A stretch of 64,000 nucleotides of DNA from Holophaga foetida DSM 6591 (GCF_000242615.2 NZ_KI912268.1:2625811-2689810), one strand, 5' to 3'; shown: positions 53,965 through 63,374, counted from the first letter of the stretch. Program-made: numbers and translations. The notes: a model not told the origin generated them from the letters alone.

Positions 53965-55107
53965 CTATTTCCCGGTCGGTGCCGCTGCCGGGGCCTCCAC
54001 CGGCTGCACCCTGTCGCCATCCTTGAGGGTTACGGCGGGACTCAGGATGACCTTCTCGCCAGGCTTGAGTCCCTGGAGGACCTGGACCCGGGTGCCGGTA
54101 TCGTCGCTGAGGATGACGGGGTGGAAGCTCACGCGCTGGTCTGGACCCACTACGACCACCTGGGGCTTGTTCTCCCGGATCGTTACCGCCTCGGATGGGA
54201 TCTGGGGCGCACCGACGTGAGCCGGGAGCTTGAGGCTCACCAGCACGGCTCCGCCTGCCAGGAAGGCCCCGTCGCGGTTGTCGAGGTCGGCTTCTGCGAG
54301 GAGGGTCTTGGTCTTGGTGTCCAGGGCACCGGCCAGACGCGAGATGGAGATCTGCCGGATCTGGTCGGGGCGATCCGAGGAACGCACCTCCACGGGGGTG
54401 CCGACCTTCACCCGGGCCGCCACCTGCTGATCCAGAAAGAGCACCACCCGCAGGCGGTCTACCTGGGCCACCGAGAGCACGGGCTGGGCGGTGGAGGTGG
54501 AACCCCCGTTCTGGAGCATGGCGCCGGGGTCGGCAAAGCGCTGGGTGACCACCCCAGAGAAGGGGGCGATGATGCGCTGGTAGCCCTGCACGGCGGCCTG
54601 GCTGGCCAGTTTCTCCCGGGCGACCTGGGCCGTGGATTCCGCATCCTCCAGGGCCTGGGAGCTGATGATGCCCTGGCGCGCCAGCTCCTTCATCCGCTCT
54701 GCGCTGCGGCGCTTGTTCTCGTAGTCGGCCTTCAGGGCTGAAGCGTCTCGATCCGTCTCGGCGGATTCCAGCAGTGCCAGGACCTGACCCTGGCGGACAG
54801 GGCTCCCCTTGTCCACATGGATCTGCCGAAGAAACCCGCTCACCTTGGCGTAGAGGGTGGTGGAGGCGTAGGGCTGGGCCTCGCCCTGGAGGTTCAGAAG
54901 CCCATCCCCCCCCTCCTGGGTGGCGCTTGTCACCCGGACCCGGGGACCGGCGGCCTCGCCTGCCCTGAGCCCCTGGGCCTCCTGGTTCAGGGTATGGCGC
55001 TTGGCGGCCCACAGGACGCCGATGCCGCAGGCCGCCACCAGCAGGAGGGCGACCCCGGTGATGCGAAAACGGGAATAGGTGCGATCAGGGGTGGCCTGCT
55101 GGTTCAT
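53965..55107 (-). CDS. RND efflux periplasmic adaptor (membrane fusion protein)
   Basis: A 380-residue HlyD/AcrA-type adaptor linking an RND pump to an outer-membrane channel. It has an N-terminal membrane anchor (VALLLVAACGIGVLWAA), barrel-sandwich hybrid halves (VSGFLRQIHVDKGSPVRQGQ; AVQGYQRIIAPFSGVVTQRF), an alpha-hairpin between them and a C-terminal MP domain (GPDQRVSFHPVILSDDTG). Its ATG overlaps the stop of the permease (ATGA). No outer-membrane factor gene is present. Confidence 0.92.
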   Translation of the reverse strand: MNQQATPDRTYSRFRITGVALLLVAACGIGVLWAAKRHTLNQEAQGLRAGEAAGPRVRVTSATQEGGDGLLNLQGEAQPYASTTLYAKVSGFLRQIHVDKGSPVRQGQVLALLESAETDRDASALKADYENKRRSAERMKELARQGIISSQALEDAESTAQVAREKLASQAAVQGYQRIIAPFSGVVTQRFADPGAMLQNGGSTSTAQPVLSVAQVDRLRVVLFLDQQVAARVKVGTPVEVRSSDRPDQIRQISISRLAGALDTKTKTLLAEADLDNRDGAFLAGGAVLVSLKLPAHVGAPQIPSEAVTIRENKPQVVVVGPDQRVSFHPVILSDDTGTRVQVLQGLKPGEKVILSPAVTLKDGDRVQPVEAPAAAPTGK

Positions 55108-58100
55108 GCTTCACTTCCTTGCTGTTCCACGTGGAACTTCTCGTCCAGGAGATGGGCCGTGGGGGGCCTCTTGCGGAAAAGACTGTAGACCACCGGTACC
55201 ACGAAGAGCGTCACCAGAGTGGCCATCAGGAGGCCACCGATGACGGCCCGTCCCAGGGGCGCGTTCTGGCTTCCGGCCTCCCCCATGGCCAGGGCCATGG
55301 GCACCATGCCGAGGATCATGGCCAGGGCGGTCATGAGCACCGGGCGCAGGCGGGTCTTCCCAGCCAGAAAGGCGCCCTCAAGGGCCGACATGCCCGGGTT
55401 GGCCACCCGGACCTCATTGGCGAAGCTCACCAGGAGGATGGAGTTGGAGGTGGCGATGCCGACGGCCATGATGGCGCCCATCAGGGATTCCACGTTGAGG
55501 GTGGTTCCCGTCAGGGCCAGCATCCACAGGATGCCTACCAGGGCTCCAGGCACGGAGAAGAGGATGATGAAGGGGTCCAGCCAGCTCTGGTAGAGGACGG
55601 CCATCAGGAGGTAGACCAGGGCGATGGCAATGAGGAGGCCCCCGGCCATGTTGGCGAAGGCCTCGACCATGACCTCGTTCTGGCCCCGGATGCGGATCCG
55701 GGTGCCCTGGGGGAGCGGCCCGAGAGCCTTCACTTCCCTCTGGATATCGGTCACCACGCTTCCCAGATCACGCCCTTCGGCATTGGCCATGACGTCGAGC
55801 ACCCGCTGGACTGTGTAGTGGTTGATCTCGCTCGGAAGGGTGGTGCGCTGGAGGGTGGCAAAGTTGGCCAGGGGCTCAGAGGGCGCCTGGAAGCCGGGGC
55901 CAGCGGCCTGGAAGGCGGGGGTCTGGAGGAGCCCGGTCCCCTGGACGTTGAAGGGCGTGTCCATCAGGTCCCTGGGGCTGTTGATCTGGGAAAGCGGCGC
56001 CTTCACGGCCACGGTGTAGTTCACGCCGGTGATGGGGTCCAGGAAGAAGGAGGGCGAGAGCTGCCCGTTGCCGGACAGGGCCACCAGCAGGCCGTTGGCT
56101 ACGGCCTGCTGGCTGAGGCCGAGCCTGGCAGCCCGGGTCCGGTCCACATTGACCCGGTAGCCGGGGGCGTTGATGGCCTGCTTGAGGCGCACGTCCACGG
56201 CCCCTGGAATCCGGGCGATGGCGGTCTCCAGCTTCTTGGCGATCTCGGCGCTGGTGGCGAGGTTGTTCCCCTCGATCTGGATGTCGATGGGCGCCGGGAC
56301 ACCGAAGTTGAGGACCTGGCTCACGATGTCGGCGGGCTGGAAGTAGAAGCTGACGCCGGGGAAGCGCTCCTGCAGGGCTTTGCGCAGGGCCTTCATGTGC
56401 TCGCGGGTGGGGCGGTGCTCCGGCTTCAGGGAGATGAAGAGATCGGCGTCCTGGCTGGTGACGTTATCCGTGGGGATGAAGGAGAGGTTGTAGGAGACGG
56501 GCACCCCCACGTTGCTGTTGAGGGTCTGGATCTCCCCCGGGGGCAGGGTCTCGCGTATGGCCTGCTCCACCTGAGCCACCACGAGCTCCGTCTCATCCAG
56601 GCGGGTGCCCGAGGCGACCCGCATGTGGAGCTTCATGATCCCGGCATCCACTGAGGGGAAGAAGTCGCGGCCCAGGATCGAGAGGAGCCCCAGGCTCACG
56701 AAGGCGAAGGCCACCGCGAGGACCAGGACGAAGCGCCGGTGGTGCAGGACCCGGTCCAGGACCCGGCCGTAGGCATCCTGGAAGCGCGAGAAGCCCTGTT
56801 CCCGCCAGGCATTGAAGCTGGCCAGGCCCCCCCCATGGGGGTCGTGCTCCAGGAGCATCCTGGCCAGGGTGGGCACCAGGGTCCGGGAGAGGAGGTACGA
56901 GGCCAGCATGGAGTAGACCACCGCCATGGCCAGGGGCGTGAAGAGATACTTGGCGGGGCCCACCAGGAGCACCACCGGGAAGAAGACGATGCAGATGGCC
57001 AGGGTGGCCACGATGGCAGGCACCGCGATCTGGCGGGCGCCGTCCAGGATCGCCACGGTGAGTGGCTTGCCCATGGCCTGGTTGCGGTGGATGTTCTCCA
57101 CCTCCACCGTGGCGTCATCCACCAGCATGCCGATGGCCAGACTCAGGCCGCCCAGGGTCATGATGTTCATGGTCTGTCCCGAGAGCTTGAGGCCGATGAT
57201 GCCCACCAGAATGGCCAGGGGGATGGAGCTGCAGACCAGGAGCATGCTGCGCCAGGAACCCAGGAAGAAGAGGATCATCAGGGAGACCAGGGCCGAGGAG
57301 ATCAGGGCCTCCTTCACCACGTCCGAAATGGCCCCCCGCACAAAGCGGCTCTGGTCGAAGTCGAAGTTCAGCTCCATTCCCTTGGGGGCCGCCGCCTGGA
57401 TCTGGGGCAGCATCTCCTTGGAGGCGTCCACCACCGCCAGGGTGCTGGCATCCGCCTTCTTGAGGATGGCGATATAGGTGGCCCGGTGCCCGTTGATGCG
57501 CACCAGGTTGGTCTGATCCGCGAAGCCGTCGTAGACCCGGGCCACATCCCTGAGGTACACCGGGGCTCCGTTGACCACCTTCAGGGGCATCTCCCGAAGC
57601 TCGTCCACCTTGGATGGGTTGGAGTTGGTCTGGATCGGCAGCTCCTGGCGCCCCATGCGGGCCAGACCTGCGGGGGAGATGACGTTCTGGGTGGAGAGGG
57701 CCGACATGACGTCCGCCGGGCTCATGCCCCGGGCCGCCAGCTTGTCCAGGTCCAGATCCACCGAGATCTGGCGGCTCTTGCCGCCGAAGGGGGCCGGGAT
57801 GGAGATTCCGGGGATGGTGAAGAGCCGCATCCGCACCGCGTTGGTGACGTGGTCATAGATCTGCTGCTCCGATAGGGTGTCGCTCTTGGCGGTTAGCTGG
57901 ACCACCGGGACGTTGCCAGCGTTGAACTGGATGATGCTGGGGGGCGTTATCCCGGGGGGCATGATCTTGGTCGCGCTGGTGCAGGTGGAGGCGATCTGGG
58001 CGATGGCGGCTCCGATATCCGTACCGGGCTGGAAGTAGATCTTGAGGACGCCTACCCCCTGGATGCTCTGGGACTCGATGCGCTCGATGCCGTTCACCGT

Positions 58101-58319
58101 CGTGGACATGGTGCGCTCGCTGATCCCCACCACCCGCCGTTCCATCTCCTCGGGGCTCAGGCCGTTGTAACTCCAGACCACGGCCACCACGGGGATATCG
58201 ATGCTTGGAAAGATGTCCACCTGCATCCGGAAGATGGATAGCAGCCCCATGAGGAGGATGAGGAGGCACATGACAGCCACGGTGTAGGGGCGGCGCAGGG
58301 CCAGCCGGACGATCCACAT
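55104..58319 (-). CDS. RND multidrug efflux permease
   Basis: A 1071-residue AcrB/MdtB-class inner-membrane proton antiporter. It begins RLALRRPYTVAVMCLLILLM, with 12 transmembrane helices in the usual 1+5+1+5 arrangement and two large periplasmic loops. The proton-relay pair lies in GGLSLAIGMLVDDATVEVEN (TM4). It is coupled to the adaptor downstream and to a MarR gene upstream. Its C-terminal codons include a parS-like palindrome. Confidence 0.93.
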   Translation of the reverse strand: MWIVRLALRRPYTVAVMCLLILLMGLLSIFRMQVDIFPSIDIPVVAVVWSYNGLSPEEMERRVVGISERTMSTTVNGIERIESQSIQGVGVLKIYFQPGTDIGAAIAQIASTCTSATKIMPPGITPPSIIQFNAGNVPVVQLTAKSDTLSEQQIYDHVTNAVRMRLFTIPGISIPAPFGGKSRQISVDLDLDKLAARGMSPADVMSALSTQNVISPAGLARMGRQELPIQTNSNPSKVDELREMPLKVVNGAPVYLRDVARVYDGFADQTNLVRINGHRATYIAILKKADASTLAVVDASKEMLPQIQAAAPKGMELNFDFDQSRFVRGAISDVVKEALISSALVSLMILFFLGSWRSMLLVCSSIPLAILVGIIGLKLSGQTMNIMTLGGLSLAIGMLVDDATVEVENIHRNQAMGKPLTVAILDGARQIAVPAIVATLAICIVFFPVVLLVGPAKYLFTPLAMAVVYSMLASYLLSRTLVPTLARMLLEHDPHGGGLASFNAWREQGFSRFQDAYGRVLDRVLHHRRFVLVLAVAFAFVSLGLLSILGRDFFPSVDAGIMKLHMRVASGTRLDETELVVAQVEQAIRETLPPGEIQTLNSNVGVPVSYNLSFIPTDNVTSQDADLFISLKPEHRPTREHMKALRKALQERFPGVSFYFQPADIVSQVLNFGVPAPIDIQIEGNNLATSAEIAKKLETAIARIPGAVDVRLKQAINAPGYRVNVDRTRAARLGLSQQAVANGLLVALSGNGQLSPSFFLDPITGVNYTVAVKAPLSQINSPRDLMDTPFNVQGTGLLQTPAFQAAGPGFQAPSEPLANFATLQRTTLPSEINHYTVQRVLDVMANAEGRDLGSVVTDIQREVKALGPLPQGTRIRIRGQNEVMVEAFANMAGGLLIAIALVYLLMAVLYQSWLDPFIILFSVPGALVGILWMLALTGTTLNVESLMGAIMAVGIATSNSILLVSFANEVRVANPGMSALEGAFLAGKTRLRPVLMTALAMILGMVPMALAMGEAGSQNAPLGRAVIGGLLMATLVTLFVVPVVYSLFRKRPPTAHLLDEKFHVEQQGSEA
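55123..55138. promoter_or_regulatory. parS-like centromere site 3
   Basis: TGTTCCACGTGGAACT inside the 3' end of the RND permease gene contains the same perfect 14-bp palindrome as sites 1 and 2. Confidence 0.75.
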
Positions 58320-58329
58320 GGGTTTCCCT

Positions 58330-58800
58330 TCACTTACTGGAGAATGAGACCTGTTCCAGGCGATCCAGGTTTAGCATCAACCTGCGCAATAGCTCGCGGA
58401 GCTGTTGGCGTTCCGCTGGGTCCATGCCCTCCTCCAGTCCCTCCCGGAAGGTGTGCCGGAATTCGGCGATCTGCCCGAGGACCCTGGCCCCTTCAGGGCT
58501 CAGCTTGATGCGGAGCCGCCTGCCGTGGGTGGGATCAGGTTCGATCAGGATCCAGGCCTTCTTCTGGAGGGTCTGGAGGATCCGGGTAGCCGTGGGCTTG
58601 TCCATGCCGAGGGCCCCTGCCAGGTTCTTGTGGCAGATGCCGGGGTTGCTCTCCAGGACCGCCAGGACTTGGAACTGCGGGGGGGTGAGGTTGTGGGGCG
58701 CCAGGAATTGCAGGGAGACCTGCTTGACCCGGCTGCGGACCAAGGTCAGGAGCAGGGGGAGGTGGGCCTCATCCCAGGGGACATTGATTTGTGGGAACAA
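58330..58800 (-). CDS. MarR-family transcriptional regulator
   Basis: A 156-residue winged-helix regulator. The recognition region is GICHKNLAGALGMDKPTATRI, followed by the wing (EPDPTHGRRLRIKLSPEGARV) and a C-terminal dimer helix. It lies between the MFS and RND genes, all leftward, and is the likely repressor of this operon through the palindromes upstream of the MFS gene. The ligand is unknown. Confidence 0.88.
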   Translation of the reverse strand: MFPQINVPWDEAHLPLLLTLVRSRVKQVSLQFLAPHNLTPPQFQVLAVLESNPGICHKNLAGALGMDKPTATRILQTLQKKAWILIEPDPTHGRRLRIKLSPEGARVLGQIAEFRHTFREGLEEGMDPAERQQLRELLRRLMLNLDRLEQVSFSSK

Positions 58801-58824
58801 GATGGCACTCCCTCTGGATATGGA

Positions 58825-60225
58825 TCACCCCTCGACGAGGGACAGCTCCTGTCGTGCTCCCCGGGCCAGCGAGGCGAATACTCCGATGAAGTTCAGGATG
58901 GTGAAGACGATGAAGCAGGCTTTCATCCCCAGGAGGAAATGGCTCGAATAGCCCGGGGTGCCGATCTTCCAGGGGCCGACAAAGCGGGTGGTGATGAGGG
59001 AGACGATGGCCATGCTCAGGGCCTGCCCCACGACCCGTGCCGTACCCATGGTGGAAGAGGCGACCCCGTACTGGGTACGGTCCACCGAACCCATGATGGC
59101 ATTGGTGTTTGGGGCTGAGAAAAGGGCGTAGCCGAGGCCGATGAACGCGAGGTTGGCCAGGATCAGGGGGAGGCTGGAATCCATCCCGAGGAAGGCGAAG
59201 AGCAGCAGCCCGAGCGTATTGACCGCCATGCCCAGCGAGGACAGGATCCGGGGCTCGATGCGGTCGGACAGGCGTCCCACCACCGGGGAGAGGACGGCCA
59301 TGACGACAGGCTGCACCAGGAGGATCAAGCCAGCACTCTTGAGGGGCACGCTCCGCACCGTCTGGAGGTAGAGGCTCAACAGGAAGGGCATGGCGAAAAT
59401 CGAGCTGTAGTTGATCACGGATGAAAGATTCGAGAAGGCGAAGACCCGATTCTGGGTGAAGAGCGTGATGGGGAGGATGGGCGCCGCTTCCCGGCCCTCC
59501 TGGACGACGAAGGCCGCAAGGATGACCAGTCCCATAAGGGTGACCACCCAGTAAAGGTTCGAGAGGGAGAGGCTGGAGGAACCGTAGAGAAGGAGGATGA
59601 GGCCGACGGTGCACAGCAGGCTGCCCTTGAGATCCATTTGCGTGACTTGCGGGCGGATCCATGGGCCCTGCAGGCGGAGGAAGGCAGCGATCAGGACCAG
59701 CAGCGCGAGAGCCGCCAGGAAGAGGAAGATGCCCTTCCAGCCGAAGCAGCTGCAGAGCACGCCCCCCAGGACAGGGCCTGAGGAGTAAGCGAAATAGACG
59801 ATTCCCACATTGATTCCCAGGGTCTTGCCACGCTCCTGGGGGGGCACCAGGGCCGTCAGCAGGGCCATGGAGGTCGAGAAGATCATGGAGGCGCCGAAAC
59901 CCTGCAGGGTCCGGAAGGCGATGAGCCAGTGGATGCTGGGCGCGGCGACGCAGAGGAGTGAGCCGGCAAAGAACAGGGCGAGGCCGATCTTGAAGATCCG
60001 CACCCGCCCGGTCAGATCCGCCAGCTTCCCCATGGGGAGCAGAAAGGATCCCGTAACCAGCAGGAAGGAGGCCACGACCCAGTTCAGCTGGTACTGGCTG
60101 CCTTGGAACTGTAGGCCGATGGCAGGGATGGCCAAGTTCAAAGAACTGATCATGAATGGAACCAGGAAGGAGGTGACCATGCAGATCCAGTAGGCCCACC
60201 TGGAATCCTTGGTGCGTGCAGACAT
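58825..60225 (-). CDS. MFS transporter, DHA2 (EmrB/QacA) family
   Basis: A 466-residue drug:proton antiporter with about 14 transmembrane segments. GKLADLTGRVRIFKIGLALF is the loop 2-3 signature, followed by GFGASMIFSTSMALLTALVP. ATG 60225 (MSARTKDSRWAYW) is preferred with AGGGA upstream; a TTG at 60240 is possible. It is the first gene of an efflux operon with MarR, RND permease and adaptor, so two pumps of different class share one regulator. Confidence 0.87.
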   Translation of the reverse strand: MSARTKDSRWAYWICMVTSFLVPFMISSLNLAIPAIGLQFQGSQYQLNWVVASFLLVTGSFLLPMGKLADLTGRVRIFKIGLALFFAGSLLCVAAPSIHWLIAFRTLQGFGASMIFSTSMALLTALVPPQERGKTLGINVGIVYFAYSSGPVLGGVLCSCFGWKGIFLFLAALALLVLIAAFLRLQGPWIRPQVTQMDLKGSLLCTVGLILLLYGSSSLSLSNLYWVVTLMGLVILAAFVVQEGREAAPILPITLFTQNRVFAFSNLSSVINYSSIFAMPFLLSLYLQTVRSVPLKSAGLILLVQPVVMAVLSPVVGRLSDRIEPRILSSLGMAVNTLGLLLFAFLGMDSSLPLILANLAFIGLGYALFSAPNTNAIMGSVDRTQYGVASSTMGTARVVGQALSMAIVSLITTRFVGPWKIGTPGYSSHFLLGMKACFIVFTILNFIGVFASLARGARQELSLVEG

Positions 60226-60239
60226 GATGGTTCCCTTCA

Positions 60240-60257
60240 AGGAAGGCTAGCCTTCCT
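60240..60257. promoter_or_regulatory. 18-bp perfect palindrome in the MFS leader
   Basis: AGGAAGGCTAGCCTTCCT is perfectly symmetrical. It lies just downstream of the leftward -10 and before the MFS start, a typical repressor position. Confidence 0.55.
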
Positions 60258-60261
60258 GGAT

Positions 60262-60290
60262 AGGTTATTCCGGACTTTAGGCGAATTCAA
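60262..60290 (-). promoter_or_regulatory. putative promoter of the efflux operon
   Basis: On the minus strand, TTGAAT (60290-60285), a 17-bp spacer and TAACCT (60267-60262) precede the MFS gene. The match to sigma-70 boxes is moderate. Confidence 0.45.
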
Positions 60291-60297
60291 AGCATTT

Positions 60298-60313
60298 TGT
60301 TGCATTAGCAACA
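60298..60313. promoter_or_regulatory. MarR-box-like palindrome
   Basis: TGTTGC-ATTA-GCAACA is a 16-bp perfect inverted repeat of the AT-rich TTG...CAA kind favoured by MarR proteins. It lies between the leftward efflux promoter and the rightward creBC promoter and touches the latter's -35 box. Confidence 0.6.
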
Positions 60314-60342
60314 TTGTGAGTTAATCAATATATAGATAATAT
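60314..60342 (+). promoter_or_regulatory. putative promoter of creBC
   Basis: TTGTGA (60314-60319), 17 bp and TAATAT (60337-60342) form a good sigma-70-like promoter in the only clearly AT-rich stretch of this region. The start codon of creB is about 170 bp further on; nothing else was recognised in that leader. Confidence 0.55.
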
Positions 60343-60514
60343 TCTTCAGTTAATGGCTATGCTCAGCCAAAAAGGACATGAGCTGGGACGTCCGGGATGA
60401 AAACAGCCGACAGGAGGCTCGGCACTCTGGCCAGGATCCGGAAGGGCAAGGAGAGGGCTGATTCCCCGAGGAGGGTGCACTTGGGCAAGAATGGAAGGTG
60501 TCACCAGGAGCCCC

Positions 60515-61189
60515 ATGTCCAACGATGTCCTCATCGTCGAAGACGAACCCGCCATTGCGGACACCATTTCGTACGCTCTGGAGACGGAGGGTTTCATCAC
60601 CCGGCGCTGCACCCTCGGGAGGGAGGCCCTGGAACTCTTGAAGGAAGGGGGCTTCCGTTTCGTTGTGCTGGATGTGGGACTGCCGGATATCAGCGGCTTC
60701 GAGGTCCTGCGGCGTCTTCGCACCTTCTCTGATCTGCCTGTGCTCTTCCTGACAGCCCGGGGTGAGGAGGTGGACCGGGTGGTGGGCCTGGAGATTGGGG
60801 CCGATGACTACGTGTCCAAGCCCTTCAGCCCCAGGGAACTGGCGGCCCGGGTCCGGGGGATTCTGCGGCGCACGGAGCGCGGCACCCCCCCCGCCCCGCC
60901 CCGCTTCGAGGTGGATGAAAACGCCCGGCGCATCCGTTTCCAGGGGCAGGCCCTGGAGTTGACCCGCTACGAATACCAGCTCCTCCGTCTGTTTCTGGTC
61001 CACCCTGAACGGATCTGGAGCCGGAACGAGCTGATGGAGCGGGTCTGGTCCGGGGCCGAGGAGAGCACTGACCGGACCGTGGATACCCATGTGAAGACCT
61101 TGAGGGCCAAGCTGCGGGCGGTGGACCCCGAGGCGGACCCCATCCAGACCCACCGGGGCCAGGGTTACAGCCTCGGGAAGCAGTCGTGA
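60515..61189 (+). CDS. creB: response regulator CreB (OmpR family)
   Basis: A 224-residue regulator with a receiver domain: acidic pocket in LIVEDEPAIADT, phospho-Asp in VVLDVGLPDISG, and Lys in YVSKPFSPREL. The C-terminal OmpR-type winged helix has LELTRYEYQLLRLFLVHPER and the recognition part TDRTVDTHVKTLRAKL. AGGAG lies 5 bp before the ATG. It overlaps the sensor gene (GTGA) and precedes a creD-like gene, which identifies it as CreB rather than another OmpR member. Confidence 0.88.
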   Translation: MSNDVLIVEDEPAIADTISYALETEGFITRRCTLGREALELLKEGGFRFVVLDVGLPDISGFEVLRRLRTFSDLPVLFLTARGEEVDRVVGLEIGADDYVSKPFSPRELAARVRGILRRTERGTPPAPPRFEVDENARRIRFQGQALELTRYEYQLLRLFLVHPERIWSRNELMERVWSGAEESTDRTVDTHVKTLRAKLRAVDPEADPIQTHRGQGYSLGKQS

Positions 61190-62616
61190 AGCTGAGCGTC
61201 CGGGTCTTCCTGGGCTTCTTCCTCATCGTGGCCCTGGCGGCGTATTTCGTCCTGGCCATCTTCATGCAGGAGGTCAAGCCCGGGGTGCGTCAGGGGATGG
61301 AGGTGACCCTGGTGGATACGGCCCACCTTCTGGCGGAGGTGGTGGCTCCAGAGCTTGAGGCCGGGAACCTTGGAGAGGGTGCCCTGGGGGCGGCCATCCA
61401 GCGCTATCGGACCCGGGAGCCCAGGGCCAGGATCTGGGGATTGCCCAAGACCGGTGCGGACTTCCGGGTGTATGTCACGGATGCCAAGGGCTCGCTGCTC
61501 TTCGACTCCGAGGGGGAGAAGCCCGGAGCGGACTACTCCCGCTGGAACGATGTCCTTCTCACCCTGCGGGGGCAGTACGGTGTGCGCAGCACCCGGCGGG
61601 ATCCGAAGGATGCCAGCAGCTCGGTGATGTATGTGGCCGCGCCGATTCTGGTGGGGGGCCGGATCTCCGGTGTGCTCTCCGTGGGTACTGCCACCTCCAG
61701 CGTGGTGCCCTTCGCCCAGCGCAGCGAACGGAAGGTCTATCATGCCGGGCTGGTGCTCATGGGGGCGGCCCTCCTGATGGGGCTCGGGATGACCTTCTGG
61801 CTGACCCGTTCCCTTCAGAGGCTTCAGGGCTACGCCCGTCGGGTCTCCGAAGGGGAAAAGGCCACGCCCCCAGCCCTGGGTGGCGAATTGGCGGAGCTGG
61901 GCGAGGCCCTGGAGACCATGCGGGAAAAGCTGGAGGGCCGCCACTACGTGGAGCGCTATGTCCACACCCTCACCCACGAGATGAAGAGCCCCCTGGCGGC
62001 GATTCACGGAGCGGCGGAGCTTCTGGAGGAGGAGCTCTCCGAGGCTGATCGTCAGCGCTTCCTGGCCAACATCCGGGAGCAGGATGAGCGGCTACAGCGG
62101 CTGGTGGAGCGGATGCTGAACCTGGCCACCCTGGAGAACCGTCAGGCCCTGGATCGGCCCCAGCGTCTCTCCCTGCCGGAGCTCATCCAGGGAGTCTGCC
62201 GGACCAGGGAGCCCCAGATGGCGTTGCGAGGGCTGCACCTCCGGCTGGAACTGCCGCAGGAGAGCTGGACCCAGGGGGATCCCTTCCTCCTGGAATTGGC
62301 CATCTCCAACCTCCTGGACAATGCCCTGGAGTTTTCCCCCGGGGGCGGTGAGGTGCTCCTGAGGCTGGAACCCATGGGGGGTGGCCATCTGCTGACGCTG
62401 CGGGACCAGGGGCCAGGGATTCCGGATTTCGCCGTGGATCGGGTCTTCGAACCCTTCTATTCCCTGCCCCGCCCTTCGACGGGAAAGAAGAGCACTGGTC
62501 TGGGTCTGCGCTTTGTCCGGGAGGTGGCGAAGTTGCACGGGGGGGATGCCGATCTTCTGAATGCGCCGGAGGGGGGTGCCGAGGCTCGGCTTTGGCTTCA
62601 CACCCGCTTCACCTGA
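61186..62616 (+). CDS. creC: sensor histidine kinase CreC
   Basis: A 476-residue membrane kinase. TM1 (VFLGFFLIVALAAYFVLAIF) and TM2 (about 190-210) flank a periplasmic sensor domain (MQEVKPGVRQGMEVTLVDTA onward). HAMP follows, then the phospho-His in YVHTLTHEMKSPLAAIHGA, the N box ISNLLDNALEFSPGGG and the G boxes RDQGPGIP and KSTGLGLRFVREV. CreBC responds to carbon source and beta-lactam stress in enterobacteria. The GTG start overlaps creB. Confidence 0.88.
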   Translation: MKLSVRVFLGFFLIVALAAYFVLAIFMQEVKPGVRQGMEVTLVDTAHLLAEVVAPELEAGNLGEGALGAAIQRYRTREPRARIWGLPKTGADFRVYVTDAKGSLLFDSEGEKPGADYSRWNDVLLTLRGQYGVRSTRRDPKDASSSVMYVAAPILVGGRISGVLSVGTATSSVVPFAQRSERKVYHAGLVLMGAALLMGLGMTFWLTRSLQRLQGYARRVSEGEKATPPALGGELAELGEALETMREKLEGRHYVERYVHTLTHEMKSPLAAIHGAAELLEEELSEADRQRFLANIREQDERLQRLVERMLNLATLENRQALDRPQRLSLPELIQGVCRTREPQMALRGLHLRLELPQESWTQGDPFLLELAISNLLDNALEFSPGGGEVLLRLEPMGGGHLLTLRDQGPGIPDFAVDRVFEPFYSLPRPSTGKKSTGLGLRFVREVAKLHGGDADLLNAPEGGAEARLWLHTRFT

Positions 62617-62675
62617 CTTCATCCTCCCTTCGCTGCGGCCACCCAAGCTTGGGCATTCCGATCAGGAGGATGCCC

Positions 62676-63191
62676 ATGAAACGCGTACTACTCTGGAAAG
62701 CCCTGGCGGTGGCCGGTCTGGCCCTGCTGCTGCTCCTTCCCCTCTGCATGATTGAAGGCCTTGTCAGTGCCCGGAGTCGGCGCCAGAAGGAGGTAGAGGC
62801 CAACATCGCCCAGACCTCCGCCGAGCGGCAGCGGCTCGTCGGCCCTCTGGTGGCCCTGGACTACACGGCCAAAGAGTCATGCTGGGTGCCCGGGGAGAAC
62901 AACCAGAAGGGGTACTGGCAGGAGAAGGAGGTGAGCCGCAGCCTGCTGCTCCCCCCCAAGCAGATGCTCCTGGAGGGAGGTATCCAGGTCGAAGAACGCT
63001 ACCGGGGCCTGTACAAGGCCCAGCTGTTCCGTCTGGAAGGGAGCCTCCAGGGGGAAGTTGCCATCCCTCTGCACCCGGTGCTGCCCAACGGACTTCGGGA
63101 TATCCGGTGGGGGAAGGCCCGCCTCCTGCTCACGGTTGAACGAAGCCGCTCCGCGGCGGGGGTGGCGCCGTGTGGCGGGCCCGCGCAGTAA
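62676..63191 (+). pseudogene. creD: creD, truncated near an IS21-family element
   Basis: The first part of an inner-membrane CreD (CreD proteins are about 450 residues). It has the membrane helix KALAVAGLALLLLLPLCMIEGLV and CreD core motifs such as RQKEVEANIAQTSAERQRLVGP and the LPPKQMLLEGGIQVEERYRG region. Similarity stops after DIRWGKARLLL (about 63135); an unrelated tail leads to a stop at 63191. The IS begins about 70 bp later. AGGAGG lies 6 bp before the ATG. The multi-helix C-terminal part, about 290 residues, is missing, so the product is probably non-functional. Confidence 0.8.
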
Positions 63192-63325
63192 GAAAGCTAG
63201 CAATTCCATGTAAATGAAGGCTCCTTGGTCATCGCGATGTTGACGCATCGCCAGACGACTGTCAAGCGACATGAAAATTAACCCACCCGGCGACACGAAT
63301 ATTGACCCCCTTGTTGTATGAGCCC

Positions 63326-63374
63326 GTGGGGTGTCTGGAGCGTAGGCCGTAGGCCGAAGCGGAGGACACCCCAC
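63326..63374 (-). terminator. 10-bp stem downstream of istB
   Basis: GTGGGGTGTC (63326-63335) and GACACCCCAC (63365-63374) form a perfect 10-bp stem 10 bp after the istB stop. It probably ends the istAB transcript, although no long T-tract follows. Confidence 0.45.

Noticed and set aside
55119..56654. 511-codon plus-strand frame opposite the RND permease
   Set aside because: His/Gly-rich antisense frame without domain features; the RND permease is certain.
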